Source: Bacteroidota bacterium
Lineage (GTDB): Bacteria > Bacteroidota > Bacteroidia > Chitinophagales > Chitinophagaceae
Assembly: GCA_947441205.1 (NCBI GenBank)
Contig: CANETM010000072.1
Span: 1-7,547, forward strand
DNA length: 7,547 bases
Direction: 5' to 3'
Made by a program: the position numbers and the translations under genes. Shown here piece after piece: positions 7,522 through 7,547 of the stretch. Under the pieces are notes generated by a model. That model was not told the DNA's origin and made no database searches. It saw only the letters and a list, made by a program, of their open reading frames with translations. The number at the start of each line of letters is the position of its first letter. Position 1 is the stretch's first letter.

Positions 7522-7547
7522 TGGGTAAAGTTCGGTTTTTAATATAA

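Noticed and set aside
7522..7547. Promoter upstream of nadE
   Set aside because: Only 26 bases are present and they hold no convincing TAnnTTTG-type box; the promoter may lie outside the window.

Overview
This window is AT-rich chromosomal DNA, most likely from a member of the Bacteroidota. A Chitinophagaceae-like bacterium is a reasonable guess but is not proven by the sequence. The clues are the low GC content, A-rich gene starts without Shine-Dalgarno motifs, secreted proteins whose predicted mature forms begin with Gln, and large Vps10/BNR-repeat 'glycosyl hydrolase-like' proteins, which are common in that phylum.

Layout: bases 1-1410 (+) hold the 3' part of a gene for a Vps10/sortilin-like beta-propeller protein whose 5' end lies outside the window. 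A strong hairpin with a C(UUCG)G loop follows. Bases 1458-4580 (+) encode a complete, secreted, 1040-residue paralogue of the same family. A symmetric, probably bidirectional, terminator at about 4587-4615 separates this pair from a convergent two-gene unit on the minus strand. That unit is nadE (7521-5839), a glutamine-dependent NAD+ synthetase, followed after only 4 bases by a namZ/ybbC-like gene (5834-4626) for an exported DUF1343/GH171 exo-beta-N-acetylmuramidase. The last 26 bases are the incomplete upstream region of nadE.

How the genes relate: the two propeller proteins look like an old tandem duplication. They share the last blades, a closing G-R-S-x-(W/Y)-x-x-D-D motif, an Ig-like module and a helical tail. 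Their substrate is not known. NadE makes NAD+ in the cytosol. The NamZ-like protein is predicted to act outside the inner membrane, releasing MurNAc from peptidoglycan fragments. The spacing suggests co-transcription of nadE and namZ, but no functional link is obvious. I see no mobile element, CRISPR array, tRNA, rRNA or clear defence system. The window reads as ordinary core/accessory chromosome, and the least understood part is the Vps10-like pair.
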